A stretch of 25,016 bases of DNA from JADHUC01 sp964617665. GTDB taxonomy: Bacteria > Planctomycetota > Planctomycetia > Pirellulales > Pirellulaceae. The notes under the pieces were generated by a model that had not been told where the DNA came from, made no database searches, and was given only the letters and a program-made list of their open reading frames with translations. Position numbers and translations under genes: made by a program. Numbering within the stretch: position 1 is the first letter of the stretch; each line of letters begins with the position of its first letter. The stretch is taken from positions 1 through 25,016 of the forward strand of contig CAZUAH010000172.1 of the NCBI GenBank assembly GCA_964617665.1, read 5' to 3'. This document shows positions 14,168 through 23,948 of this stretch, one piece after another.

Positions 14168-17089
14168 ATGAATGAGCGTCAAATCATGCAACCAAGAACG
14201 AAAACCATGATTGTCTTCGGGCTTCTCGTTTGTCTTCTTGCGACCACCGGCCTCGCAGCCACGCCCTCCGACGTTGTCTTCGTGACAGACGGCGTCGCGA
14301 AGGCAGTTCGCCAGGACGGTAAGGCGTGGACGCAGGGCGATGGCTATATGGAATGCGGAGGCACGAACAACTACTTGCACGCCGATGGACTGCTCGGTCC
14401 CGGCGACTTTCGCGTAGATGTCAAGCTAACCATCCTAAACCTAGCGAAGAGTGCGGCTACGTTTGTCATTGGCGGCAGCCATTTCGGCTTCGAGGGCGGT
14501 GGCGGCGAGATGTTCACCGAGGGGCCGTTGCTGGGCCGGAAGAGCTTGGGCGAGCCTGTTGTTTGCGAAGGCAAGCCGTTTCTGTTCGAGTCGATCCGCG
14601 AAGGCGAAATGCTCCGATTCTTGATCGACGGAAACGAGGTCTATCAGACGAAGACTGATCCCAAAGCCGCCTTGAATATCGGTCTGCGGCCATGGCGAAG
14701 CACGATGCGCGTGACGGACTTCGTGGCAACAGGCAACTTGATGACCGCGCCGGAACCACCGTTCCAGGTCGACATATTCGTCAGCGGAACCGAAGGCTAC
14801 CACACCTTTCGCATCCCGGCGATTGTTACCACCAACAAAGGCATGGTCCTGGCATTCTGTGAAGGCCGAAAGGGCGGCGGTGGCGACAGTGGCGACATCG
14901 ACATCGTACTCAAGCGCAGTACGGACAACGGACAAACCTGGTCGGATTTGCAGGTGGTGGCGAATCACAAAACCAACACTATTGGCAATCCGTGCCCCGT
15001 AGTCGACCGCTCGCGCGACCGAATTTGGCTGCCCCTGACCTGGAATCTGGGCACCGACCACGAGCGTCAGATCATAGCTGGCACGAGTGAGGATGTTCGG
15101 CGTGCGTATATCACCTACAGCGATGACGACGGCGCAACTTGGGCTCCGATCAAAGAGATTTCCGATACGACTCGCCAACCGCACTGGCGCTGGTACGCCA
15201 CGGGTCCGGGCACCGGAATCCAATTGACTCGCGGCCCACACCAAGGTCGCTTGGTGATCCCAGCCAACCATTCCGACCACTCGGACCCGAAGATGCATCC
15301 TTACCGATCCCACGTGTTGATCTCCGATGATCATGGGGAGATATGGAAGATGGGCGGTGTATTGGGCGAGAAGACCAATGAATCCACCGTCGTCGAACTT
15401 GCCGACGGGCGCCTGTTGGACAACATGCGTTCTTACCACGGCGAGAACCGTCGAGCGATTGCTACGAGCGATGACGGCGGCCAAACGTGGTCGAAGGTCA
15501 CGCTGGACGAAACGCTGATCGAACCAGTCTGCCAAGCGAACCTGCTCCGTTACACCTTCCCCGATGGCAAAGAAAAAAGCCGAATTCTCTTCTCGAATCC
15601 CGCAAGCACGGGACGAGTAATGATGACCGTGCGTGTTAGCTACGACGAAGGCCAGACGTGGCCGGTGGCAAAACTGATTCATACCGGCTCGTCCGCGTAC
15701 TCGTGTATGACCGTGTTGCCGGATATGTCGATCGGCCTGTTCTACGAACGTGACGGCTACAAGAAGATCTCCTTTGCACGCTTCGATCTAGATTGGCTGA
15801 CCGACGGCCAGGATTCGCTTACTGCTTTGGCAGCCCCGGAAGCAGGTTGTCCCGGCGAGGTGGGATCACTGGGGAAACCACTCGCGGGCCCAAGGGACTC
15901 ACCGAACCCGGCGCTAGATCGGGACGCATTCACCAAATGGCAGCAGCGAATGCGCGAGCAACTTCGGAAGATGCTCGGTATTCCTGACGACCGCGTGTCG
16001 TTGGATTCGGAGGCCCGCGGCAGCTTCGAGGTCGATGGAATCGTTGTCGAGAGATGGCTGTTCACTAGCGAGCCGGGATCCCGCATTCCTGCCGTGTTGT
16101 ATCGGCCCAAGAACCCGCAGAGGCAGATGCCGGCTGTTGTACTGACCTTCGGCCACGGAGGCAGCAAGAGCCATCTTTGTTACAACTATCTTGGCCAACT
16201 CTACGCAAGGATCGGCGTCGCCTGCCTGGCGATGGACCCGATCGGCGAAGAGGAACGGCACCGCCAAGGCCGCATGGGCACGCGGGCTCACGACCCCGCA
16301 CCGGTTCACCATGCTGCATGGAACGCGGGTCGGCCGATTATGGGAAAACTGGTGTTCGACACCATGCGAGGCATTGATTTCTTGTTTGCCCGCGACGACA
16401 TCGACGCGAAACGCATCGGAGTGGCCGGCAATTCGTTAGGCGGAGCCAAGGCCGGCTGGATGGCCGCGCTGGACATAAGATTGCGCTTCGCCATCGTCAG
16501 CGGTTGGGCCTTCGATGACGTGACACTCAACTCGAAGTACTGCACGCGCGTGCCCAACGAACAAATGCGCAAGATGCTCTCCTGGAGCCAATACGTTTCG
16601 CTGGCCGCACCACATTGTGCCTTGTTGGTGATGAACGGCGATGCCGACGTGATCATCGACCGAAGTGGCGACGGTACCGCTTGGCGCGGCACGCGAGCCG
16701 TCGTCGAGGAAGCCACCAAGGTCTACGCGGCCTTAAACGCGCCGGATGCCGTGCAATGCTGGTTCGAGCCCGGCGGAGGCCATCGGCCGTATCCGGCGTA
16801 CAAGGCCGGTTTGGAATGGATCGTCCAACATGCCGAGCCATCGGAATGGACCGTCGAAAAGGTCGGCGAACTGGCCGAGATCAACTTCGGCCGCTGGGCC
16901 GACACGAACGCGATCAAGCTCGAAAGGCTCTACGGCACTGACCTACACCTCCGCGGTGCCACCGTTGCCGATTTCGGCATCAGTTACCTACCCCGCGAGA
17001 ACCTCGCTGTGCTGAAGCCCGATGAAATGGGCCAACCGCAGTTCACGATCGAGGGTTGGCTGAAACAGGTTACCGCTGCGTGCAAGTGA
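14168..17089 (+). CDS. Secreted bifunctional sialidase (GH33-like)-alpha/beta hydrolase esterase fusion
   Basis: A 973-aa protein in three parts. After a signal peptide (hydrophobic core MIVFGLLVCLLATTGLAA) comes a lectin-like beta-sandwich (about 35-195). The sialidase beta-propeller (about 200-548) has the FRIP motif (214-217) supplying the first Arg of the triad, GDSGDIDIVLKRS, several Asp boxes (STDNGQTW at 251-258, SDDDGATW, SDDHGEIW, SDDGGQTW, SYDEGQTW) and AYSCMTVLPD with the nucleophile-position Y511, followed by FYE. From about 575 there is an alpha/beta hydrolase with nucleophile elbow GNSLGG (S756), acid candidate in NGDADV and His in GGGHR. The pairing suggests removal of sialic-acid-like sugars together with O-acyl groups. 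The start is ATG 14168; ATG 14186 and 14207 are alternatives, none with a strong ribosome binding site. There is no frameshift or stop between the domains. Sialidase specificity is inferred from motifs. Confidence 0.88.
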   Translation: MNERQIMQPRTKTMIVFGLLVCLLATTGLAATPSDVVFVTDGVAKAVRQDGKAWTQGDGYMECGGTNNYLHADGLLGPGDFRVDVKLTILNLAKSAATFVIGGSHFGFEGGGGEMFTEGPLLGRKSLGEPVVCEGKPFLFESIREGEMLRFLIDGNEVYQTKTDPKAALNIGLRPWRSTMRVTDFVATGNLMTAPEPPFQVDIFVSGTEGYHTFRIPAIVTTNKGMVLAFCEGRKGGGGDSGDIDIVLKRSTDNGQTWSDLQVVANHKTNTIGNPCPVVDRSRDRIWLPLTWNLGTDHERQIIAGTSEDVRRAYITYSDDDGATWAPIKEISDTTRQPHWRWYATGPGTGIQLTRGPHQGRLVIPANHSDHSDPKMHPYRSHVLISDDHGEIWKMGGVLGEKTNESTVVELADGRLLDNMRSYHGENRRAIATSDDGGQTWSKVTLDETLIEPVCQANLLRYTFPDGKEKSRILFSNPASTGRVMMTVRVSYDEGQTWPVAKLIHTGSSAYSCMTVLPDMSIGLFYERDGYKKISFARFDLDWLTDGQDSLTALAAPEAGCPGEVGSLGKPLAGPRDSPNPALDRDAFTKWQQRMREQLRKMLGIPDDRVSLDSEARGSFEVDGIVVERWLFTSEPGSRIPAVLYRPKNPQRQMPAVVLTFGHGGSKSHLCYNYLGQLYARIGVACLAMDPIGEEERHRQGRMGTRAHDPAPVHHAAWNAGRPIMGKLVFDTMRGIDFLFARDDIDAKRIGVAGNSLGGAKAGWMAALDIRLRFAIVSGWAFDDVTLNSKYCTRVPNEQMRKMLSWSQYVSLAAPHCALLVMNGDADVIIDRSGDGTAWRGTRAVVEEATKVYAALNAPDAVQCWFEPGGGHRPYPAYKAGLEWIVQHAEPSEWTVEKVGELAEINFGRWADTNAIKLERLYGTDLHLRGATVADFGISYLPRENLAVLKPDEMGQPQFTIEGWLKQVTAACK

Positions 17090-17115
17090 CGCGGTGGAAG
17101 GAAACCGGCAGAGCG

Positions 17116-17144
17116 GCTCCAGCCCATTTCACATTGTCTGGAGC
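17116..17144. terminator. Inverted repeat between convergent genes
   Basis: GCTCCAG (17116-17122) and CTGGAGC (17138-17144) are perfect 7-bp complements with a 15-nt loop, in the 60-bp gap between convergent stop codons at 17089 and 17150. Placement suggests a bidirectional terminator. There is no T-tract. Confidence 0.35.
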
Positions 17145-17149
17145 ACGCT

Positions 17150-19663
17150 CTATTTCAGCGAGACCAACGCTTCGAGGACCTTCACTCGTACCTGATCGGC
17201 GATTGTCCGATCTTTGGGTTGGTGCCAACGGATCTGGTCAGCGCCGTCGGCGGTCACTACTGTTGCTGCGGCGTCTTTCAGCAGAGTCTCGGCTCGGATG
17301 AGCGCCGCATCGGATCGCCCTGCCTTCTTGGCTTTCTCGATGGCGTTCTTGAGCATCACGAAGTACTCGTAATCCTCGACGCTTTCGCGGATAGCCTCCA
17401 TCTGCTTGCCGGCCGTGACGGAAGTATCGTCCAAGAACAACGGTGTGAAGGGACCGGATTTGGCGAAGTACTCGTTCCATGACGACGCCCCGCTGTTGTC
17501 GCCAAACGCCCAGAAGAATGATCCGGTGCCGCGGATGTTCCAACAGTGCCAGGCTTGCAGACGGTAGTAGCTGTACGGATCCAACAGTTTCGCTGGCCCC
17601 GAGCAGGAATACGATTGGAGCGTACGGCCTCGCTTCTGCTGATCGCCGTAGAACGCGGCAAATGCCTCGCTTTGCTCCAGCCACATGGGGCGATTGGGGC
17701 ACAGGATATCGCAGGCCTCGAACAACTCCGATGGCGCGCCCGCCGGTTTGCGGTACGTTGGGTCTTCCCAAATCAGCACGTCCGGCTCGGCTGCCTTGAT
17801 CGCTCGCGCCCAGGTTAGAAACGCGGAGATGTCCGAGCCTTCGTGCGGTTCGTCGTGGATCAGCAGGCCCAGGCGGTTTGGCGCGATTCCTTTCGATCGC
17901 AGATGGCTAACCCAGGCAGAAATCCACGTGCCGACACGATCGTTGAATTCCGCCGATCCGATTTCGGCACCGCCCAGCGAGGTCTGGATTGCACCCGAGT
18001 AATGAGCAACCGACAGGAAGACCAAATACGTCTTGGCATCCGGCCACAGGTCGATCCATTCGTCAAGCTGCCGCGTATCCAGGCTGATCTTGCTTGGATC
18101 TTGCTTGTCGAATCTGTAAGAACGAAGCACACTCGAGGAGGCCCAGGGTGCGTTGACGAAATGGTCCTTCAAATGAGCGAGAAACGCATCGCGGTTTCTT
18201 GGCGTAACGCCGTAAGTGCCGCCGCCATTCATGTAACTCCAACCGCCGAGCCACAATGTGGTGCGTTTGGGGAACTCCAGCGGCCAGATCCGCAATTCGA
18301 TCGGGGCTTTGCGTGCCTCACGTCCCGCTGATTCGACGACGATCGCTCCGTCGTGTTTACCAGCTTCCTGATTGACCACGTGGAAGGTCATCCAGACTTG
18401 GCGAACCAACCCCGGCAGCACGGTCACGGTCCACGCATCATCCACGCATTCAATTTCTGGCAAGGCGGAAGCAACAGGTACCCCTTGCGCGGTGTCTGTC
18501 CACTGCACCTCGTGTAACGTTACGCACTTGGGCGTCGGGGATTCCGGAATACCTTCGAAACGCAGGCGAACCTCGATCGGCTTATCCGTGCAATTGGCTA
18601 GATTCACTGCGGCCGCGCGATACTCGCCGCGCATCGTATGAACCTGAAGCGAGCCCGTACGTTCGCCCGGCGGAACCATGAACAAATCCAGCGGATCCCA
18701 TATGTCAGGAACCCATACCGAAAGGTCGCGTTGCCCGAAAGCCCGCCACAACGCGGCCTGCACTTTGAACAACTCGGCATGATGTTTGCCCATCGGCAAA
18801 ACGGTTCGAAAGGACGCGTCAACCTTGATCGTGTCCGGGCCAAGTGCTCGCGCGGTTGCCAATCGTTCTAGAATCTCCGCCTTCGCGGCGGTATCCAGCT
18901 CCGCTTCGTTGATCAGTCTCTGCAAACTAGCCGCGTCGTTTTCCCAGCGATGATGGACGGCACGTTGAATTCGGCCCGACTCGTAGAGACTGCGAGCGCT
19001 GGTGGGTTTGCCGCGAGCCACATCCGGCTGCAAGAAATCCGCAGAGCCGCGGAACACTTCCACCTCGTCGGTAAACGTGTACGGAGCGGCAGGCAAGGGG
19101 ACGATGACGAACTGAACGTATCGGCCGCGGGTGCGCAGCTTGTCCGTCACCAACCGTCGAATGGCGTAGCCGTCGGGCCAGGGGCCATTCTTCGCACGGT
19201 CCAGCGCAACCAGATCGCCAGCATTGAAGTATTGCTTGCCATCGTCGCTGACCAGCACGTACACTGCCATCGGCCACGTAACACTAGCGACGCCGGCCGC
19301 CGTCGTCATCGCCACGCCACCGATCGGCTCAACGCGGCCCAGGTCGATCGTCACGGTCGCGTACGGGACGCTCTGCCAACCGACGGTTCCCATCTGAGTC
19401 CAGAAGTATTCGGACGTGGTTTTCCCGTCGGCCAGTTGCTTCAAATCGCCCGGATCAGTGCAAAGGCGATAGGATGGTTGGGGTTGAATCGTGTACGGCT
19501 TGCCGAGCGCGATGTTTTGACTGATGCCATCGGCCGCACTGGCCTGCTGGGCCAATACGACGTCATCAAACAGGCACGTTGCGCACGCCAACAGCAAAGC
19601 CGCACCGAACAACCATCGGCTCTGGCCGAGCTGCCACATCTTCGGAATTTGGTGTTTGGTCAT
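17150..19663 (-). CDS. Secreted GH123/DUF4091-like glycoside hydrolase with discoidin domain
   Basis: An 837-aa protein with a signal peptide (cleavage near residue 40-45), an N-terminal discoidin/F5-8C-like domain (NIALGKPYTI...QLADGK...VTIDLGRVEPIGGV, about 48-205), a linker and beta-rich region, and a C-terminal TIM-barrel-like domain (about 440-800). In the barrel the adjacent acidic pair D604-E605 in LLIHDEPHEG fits the Asp-Glu pair used in substrate-assisted catalysis by GH123 N-acetylgalactosaminidases. The later REsveDYEYFVML-type helix (RESVEDYEYFVML) matches the DUF4091/GH123 C-terminal region. A HexNAc-releasing role is plausible but unproven. It is the last gene of a four-gene operon, 7 nt after the Gfo/Idh/MocA stop. 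The ATG at 19663 lacks a strong ribosome binding site, and M9 is an alternative start. Confidence 0.8.
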   Translation of the reverse strand: MTKHQIPKMWQLGQSRWLFGAALLLACATCLFDDVVLAQQASAADGISQNIALGKPYTIQPQPSYRLCTDPGDLKQLADGKTTSEYFWTQMGTVGWQSVPYATVTIDLGRVEPIGGVAMTTAAGVASVTWPMAVYVLVSDDGKQYFNAGDLVALDRAKNGPWPDGYAIRRLVTDKLRTRGRYVQFVIVPLPAAPYTFTDEVEVFRGSADFLQPDVARGKPTSARSLYESGRIQRAVHHRWENDAASLQRLINEAELDTAAKAEILERLATARALGPDTIKVDASFRTVLPMGKHHAELFKVQAALWRAFGQRDLSVWVPDIWDPLDLFMVPPGERTGSLQVHTMRGEYRAAAVNLANCTDKPIEVRLRFEGIPESPTPKCVTLHEVQWTDTAQGVPVASALPEIECVDDAWTVTVLPGLVRQVWMTFHVVNQEAGKHDGAIVVESAGREARKAPIELRIWPLEFPKRTTLWLGGWSYMNGGGTYGVTPRNRDAFLAHLKDHFVNAPWASSSVLRSYRFDKQDPSKISLDTRQLDEWIDLWPDAKTYLVFLSVAHYSGAIQTSLGGAEIGSAEFNDRVGTWISAWVSHLRSKGIAPNRLGLLIHDEPHEGSDISAFLTWARAIKAAEPDVLIWEDPTYRKPAGAPSELFEACDILCPNRPMWLEQSEAFAAFYGDQQKRGRTLQSYSCSGPAKLLDPYSYYRLQAWHCWNIRGTGSFFWAFGDNSGASSWNEYFAKSGPFTPLFLDDTSVTAGKQMEAIRESVEDYEYFVMLKNAIEKAKKAGRSDAALIRAETLLKDAAATVVTADGADQIRWHQPKDRTIADQVRVKVLEALVSLK

Positions 19664-19670
19664 TGATCAT

Positions 19671-20978
19671 CTACCCCAGCTTCCATGGCTCTCGATACTC
19701 GTAGTGCAGCATCGAGTTTGCTTCTTCGTTGTTCGTGATCTGCTCGCGTTTGGGGTCCCACTCCAAACGGTCTCGCGTTAGCCACGAGATCTTGGCCAAT
19801 AGGCTCATGGTCGTCGAACGGTGGCCTTCTTCCACGTCCGAGTGGGGCAGTTGGCGCGATTTGATGCAGTCCAGGAAATTGCGCGTGTGTTGCACCGTCA
19901 GATTTCCATCGCTGCCCGTTTCTTTGATCCGTTCGATCCTCTCCTGCCGCGAGTCCTTTTGGAACTGCCCGCCTCGTTCCGGCAGCACCTCGAAACTCTT
20001 GTCGCTAGTGTAAAGCGTGCCTTTGGTTCCGCGCAACTCGACAAAGCCACCCAGGGCCATCGTTTGATTTCCGCACGTTTCGTACATACCGAAGACGACC
20101 AGCCGCCCGGCGGGGAACTCGTAGGTCACCTCCAACGTATCGGGAATCGTACGATCATCGTCCACGGCAAATCGCCCGCCCATGGCGCAAATCGAAGTGG
20201 GTGCCAAATCGTCGTTCAGATAGCGGATCATATCCAGATAGTGGATGCCGTTGTTCGCGGTCTGGGACGAGTACAGATGCCACCAACGAAACTTGTACGG
20301 CGCGATCGTCGCCTGGTACGGCCGCATTGGCCGCGGCCCCAGCCACATGTCCCAGTCCAGACCGGCCGGAGGATCGCTGGGCGGCGCGTGGCCGATGCCA
20401 TCGGGCGCCATGTTGCTGCGATGGTACGCTCGGCTGACGGTCACCTTGCCGATTCCCCCGCTGGATACCAGGTCGTGCGCCTTGCCATATATCTCGCCCG
20501 ATCGGCGCTGAGTGCCGACCTGTACGATCCGCTTGTTCCGCCGTGCAGCCTCGACCATCCGCCGGCCTTCGTAGACGGTGATCGAAAGCGGCTTTTCCAC
20601 GTAAACGTCCTTCCCGGCATCGCATGCGTCGACGGTTTGGATGGCGTGCCAGTGGTCCGGCGTGGCGACGGCCACGGCGTCCACGTTCTTGCTGGCGATC
20701 AGTTTCCGGAAGTCGCTGTAGGTGGTGGGTTTGTTGTCCAGGCGTTCCATTGCCTTGGTCAAAGCCGCCTCATGCACGTCGCATAACGCAACGATCTCGC
20801 AGTCCTCGTGGGGCAGAAAGGCGCTGATCAGTTGTCCTCCGCGGTTCGCGGTGCCGATGACGCCAAGTCGAATCCGCTCGTTGGCACCCTGGGCGCGGGC
20901 GTACTGGGCGGCGGTCAAGCCTAGCGTCGCAGCAGCCCCAGCCTTGGTAAACTCACGTCGGTTTATCTTTCCACTCAT
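19671..20978 (-). CDS. Tat-exported Gfo/Idh/MocA-family oxidoreductase
   Basis: A 435-aa protein with a twin-arginine signal (NRREFTKAG, then an Ala-rich core to about residue 30), a Rossmann NAD(P) fold (IRLGVIGTANRGG at 37-48, DVDAVAVATPDHWH-like strand near 100-111), the EKP motif at 128-130, and a C-terminal alpha/beta domain including the RWWHLYSSQTANNGIHYLDM stretch. The Tat signal fits export of a folded protein with bound cofactor. Some exported members act as glycosidases by NAD-dependent redox chemistry (GH109 type), others as sugar dehydrogenases; the sequence does not decide between these. The ATG at 20978 has AAGGAG 10 nt upstream. The gene is 59 bp downstream of the DUF3604 gene and 7 nt upstream of the GH123-like gene on the same strand, so a shared substrate is likely. 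Confidence 0.93.
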   Translation of the reverse strand: MSGKINRREFTKAGAAATLGLTAAQYARAQGANERIRLGVIGTANRGGQLISAFLPHEDCEIVALCDVHEAALTKAMERLDNKPTTYSDFRKLIASKNVDAVAVATPDHWHAIQTVDACDAGKDVYVEKPLSITVYEGRRMVEAARRNKRIVQVGTQRRSGEIYGKAHDLVSSGGIGKVTVSRAYHRSNMAPDGIGHAPPSDPPAGLDWDMWLGPRPMRPYQATIAPYKFRWWHLYSSQTANNGIHYLDMIRYLNDDLAPTSICAMGGRFAVDDDRTIPDTLEVTYEFPAGRLVVFGMYETCGNQTMALGGFVELRGTKGTLYTSDKSFEVLPERGGQFQKDSRQERIERIKETGSDGNLTVQHTRNFLDCIKSRQLPHSDVEEGHRSTTMSLLAKISWLTRDRLEWDPKREQITNNEEANSMLHYEYREPWKLG

Positions 20979-21037
20979 CGCAACGTTCTCCTTTCAGGAT
21001 CAAGATAGTTCGCGATTGTCTGCTCCCTGGAACATAC

Positions 21038-23893
21038 CTACGGTAACGGTCCGTACACCTCCAATTCAACCCACTGGGCGCCGGAGTTTGCCGTATTGCT
21101 GTCGAGCCAGCTTCGGACGTAGCGAGCGCGGATCGGGTCGAACGCAAAGATGCGACCGTCGGCCGTCTCCTGGTATTCGCCGTGTTTGCGACTGTCGAAG
21201 ATCACCTTTTCTTCGCCGGAGAACTCGCACTTCTCGGAGACGGCCAGCCGATTGCCGTGATAGGTGCGTCCATCACGAAAGTAGTTCCAGAGGCGAATGC
21301 ATGCGATCGTCTGAACCGCGCCAAGGTCGATCTGCACCCACGCATGGCCGGCTGCCCCGTGTCCGAAATGGTCGTTCAGTTTGCCGTCTGTCAATACCTC
21401 CGGCTTGCCGTAGGTGATTGTCTCCGTCGAGTTCGTAGAAACCGGTTTGCCGCGAGCGAGGTTGGTCATTTCGTCGAGCTGCTGCCGAATCCGACGTTCG
21501 GGCGATACGGCCGGTTCTTCGTAGCTCACCCAAATCGGCGTAAGCCACGCTCGCCGTGTTTCATCGCACACAATGCGGATGTAGTAGTAGTCCGTTGGGC
21601 CGCCAAAGGGATCGGCGTCTTTGTGCTCCAGACGCACAACCGGTCGATCCGGCGACCACGTCCGAATCGAACGACCGTTGCGAATCAGAGTGACGTTGGT
21701 GATTTGCGTTGACGCCGCAGCCTCCAACGTGATGGTCCGCGGTTCCTTGGGCGAGGGCAACGTGAAGTGTCTTCCCATTGGATGCCCGTCCACCTGGAAA
21801 TCGGCCAGGATGCGGCAAGTGGCTGTGGCATAACACCGCCGGGCGTCGATGGCTGCAAACAGGTCTTCACGCGTGAGACGGGGGGTCATAAACGCGGTCA
21901 GCCCGCCGAAGTGATGATGGATCGCCCAACGGTTCGAGATCGGCTGCAAGCCGGGCTGGCCCGTATGGTTGTCGCTCGCGCCGATCACGCAGGCCATCAG
22001 GCCGTCGTTAAAGTTGGCAACGACGCCCGGCTCGTGAGAGCCCCATTGCGAGTAGATCTCGATGGCTTTCTGGTAACGCGGGTCACGCTGGGTCACGCCG
22101 CGAACGTGATGCGGCACTTCGACCACGTCCAGCTTGTGTTGATCGAGCAGTTCATAGAACGCTGGCCGTCCGCGCACCACGTTACCGCCGCCCCACGCTC
22201 GGAAGCACAGCGGCATTGCTGTGCGGCTGTATATGACCGAATGCCCGGCACCTTGACCAGCGGCAGCCCATTCGTACGAGAAAATGGGCACGAACCGGCC
22301 CGGCTCGTGGAATCGTTCGTCCACTCGCCATAGATCGGCCAGATCGCCGTCGGTTATGTAACAGGCATGGGGACTGAGCGCCACGCAATCCAGGCCGGCA
22401 ATGTCACGAGCGTGCTGTGCCGCCTCCTCGAAAGTGCGCAGCCCGTCGCAACGCCGATGATGCGTGTGCAGATCGCCCCAGAAGACCCGATACGGTGGCT
22501 CCTCGGCGGTCACATGGATGGGATTACTCGTGCCTTGGATCTCGGCCGACGTATCGCGCACGCATACCGCGTAATAGCCGGGCGTCTCGATCTGTCCACC
22601 GTCGTCAAGGTACCGTTGCCCATCATCCGCTTCGCGCACCGCAACGGAATCTGGCATCGTGCCTTTGCCGGTCATCCCTTCCTCTAACGGTACGATCGAG
22701 AGTTCCAGCGTGCCGCGATAGGACGTCGCTGGATTGCGATGTTCGTCAAGCGCCGCCACGTTGATGCCGAACGGCTCGTTCGTTTGCAGCACCGACGGCA
22801 CGACGACCGACAACGCGGTCGGCTCACTGGCGATCACTTCGACCTGATACGACCGTTCCGGCGCGATTGGCCAGAACGTCCCGTCGCCATCCGCGTCCGT
22901 CGACACGCCCAACGGCAAAGCCGGCGTGTACCAGGCGCGCACCTCGTTGCGGAAATCGGCCGAACTCTGCACGTATGGCTGCACCGTTCCCGTGTAGGTC
23001 ACCGTTATTGTCTCGCCGCACTTGAGCGAGCCGCCCGTCACGCGAACGAAGCTTTCGTGATGATGTCGGAGTTCGTTTGAGAACGTGTACGCACCCTTGC
23101 CGGGCAAATGGTAGTCGATTGAAAGCCGCACGTCGGTGCTCGACGCCGCGGCAGTGACGTGACCGGGCTTGTCGGGACTCCCTGCGTGCGGCGGCGACCA
23201 ACTCTCGGGAATGAAGAACCGGAGCGCCCCGCCTTCTGCGATTCCGCTGGCGCCAACAGCGTACTTGACTTCAAGCCGGACATCGCTTCCAACAACAAGC
23301 GTCTGCTGATTGACGGTTGTGGTCCCTTCACCGTCTCCGCCGGTCAGCGCGATGTCTTCCGATGGCCGGACGTCCTCTTTGGGCTGGTACTCTTCATCGC
23401 AAGTCACCAACACTGCGTCGATGACGGGCTGCGAGCCGCCCACGGCATGCAGACGCAACTGATAGAAATGCCGCCGAAGGCCCCGAACCACGCCGGCCCG
23501 CTCCCAGCGGAAACCGGCTGCATCGGCTCGTCCGTGCGTTGGCTCAAACCGAACATCGCACTCTTCGTTTTGCTCGCCAATCCACTCAACCGCAACGCGG
23601 CGGTCGGCCTGCGGTTCCGAGTAAGCACGCACCCAAACCGCGTACTCCTGCGTGTCTTCGGGATTACCGAACAGAAAAACGGTCTTGTCGAGCACTGGTG
23701 GCGCACCGCCTGCGGCAAGTTCACGATAGCCGCTGCCAAGGAAGCCACTCAATTCACTCGCAATCGCTTGGAGCGAAAAAAACTCCTCGGCCTCGAAATA
23801 CTGATGACCGTTTGGCTTGGCTGGTCCCGATGGATCTGCCGAGAGTCCGGTAATCGTGGCCAGAAGACAGCCAAACATCACGATACAACGCAT
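21038..23893 (-). CDS. Secreted DUF3604 (PHP-like) protein with C-terminal discoidin domain
   Basis: A 951-aa protein with a short signal peptide (MRCIVMFGCLLATITGLSA), an N-terminal beta-sandwich resembling a carbohydrate-binding module (begins HQYFEAEEFF), Ig-like or beta-rich stretches to about residue 460, and a PHP-type metal-dependent domain opening with FWGDLHTHHRRCDG (H476 and H478) and continuing with LDCVALSPHA, VVEVPHHVRG and ACVIGASDNH as further metal-ligand candidates. It ends in a discoidin/F5-8C domain (about 808-951: NLARGKPVSTN, VLTDGKLND, WVQIDLGAV, RYVRSWL...VELEVYG). The PHP fold normally hydrolyses phosphoesters. DUF3604 proteins are poorly characterised, so the reaction is unknown; a secreted role on a phosphorylated or otherwise esterified glycan is inference. 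The ATG at 23893 follows AGGAGG at 5 nt, an ideal ribosome binding site. It lies 55 bp downstream of URO-D 3. Confidence 0.88.
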   Translation of the reverse strand: MRCIVMFGCLLATITGLSADPSGPAKPNGHQYFEAEEFFSLQAIASELSGFLGSGYRELAAGGAPPVLDKTVFLFGNPEDTQEYAVWVRAYSEPQADRRVAVEWIGEQNEECDVRFEPTHGRADAAGFRWERAGVVRGLRRHFYQLRLHAVGGSQPVIDAVLVTCDEEYQPKEDVRPSEDIALTGGDGEGTTTVNQQTLVVGSDVRLEVKYAVGASGIAEGGALRFFIPESWSPPHAGSPDKPGHVTAAASSTDVRLSIDYHLPGKGAYTFSNELRHHHESFVRVTGGSLKCGETITVTYTGTVQPYVQSSADFRNEVRAWYTPALPLGVSTDADGDGTFWPIAPERSYQVEVIASEPTALSVVVPSVLQTNEPFGINVAALDEHRNPATSYRGTLELSIVPLEEGMTGKGTMPDSVAVREADDGQRYLDDGGQIETPGYYAVCVRDTSAEIQGTSNPIHVTAEEPPYRVFWGDLHTHHRRCDGLRTFEEAAQHARDIAGLDCVALSPHACYITDGDLADLWRVDERFHEPGRFVPIFSYEWAAAGQGAGHSVIYSRTAMPLCFRAWGGGNVVRGRPAFYELLDQHKLDVVEVPHHVRGVTQRDPRYQKAIEIYSQWGSHEPGVVANFNDGLMACVIGASDNHTGQPGLQPISNRWAIHHHFGGLTAFMTPRLTREDLFAAIDARRCYATATCRILADFQVDGHPMGRHFTLPSPKEPRTITLEAAASTQITNVTLIRNGRSIRTWSPDRPVVRLEHKDADPFGGPTDYYYIRIVCDETRRAWLTPIWVSYEEPAVSPERRIRQQLDEMTNLARGKPVSTNSTETITYGKPEVLTDGKLNDHFGHGAAGHAWVQIDLGAVQTIACIRLWNYFRDGRTYHGNRLAVSEKCEFSGEEKVIFDSRKHGEYQETADGRIFAFDPIRARYVRSWLDSNTANSGAQWVELEVYGPLP

Positions 23894-23948
23894 CGTTTCC
23901 TCCTGTTGGTCACGCTCCTTGGGAACAAACCGAGGCGATCATCACGTG

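Noticed and set aside
14441..15682. 413-codon antisense open frame inside the sialidase gene.
   Set aside because: Shadow of a high-GC real gene; no domain pattern, and the opposite strand encodes conserved sialidase motifs.
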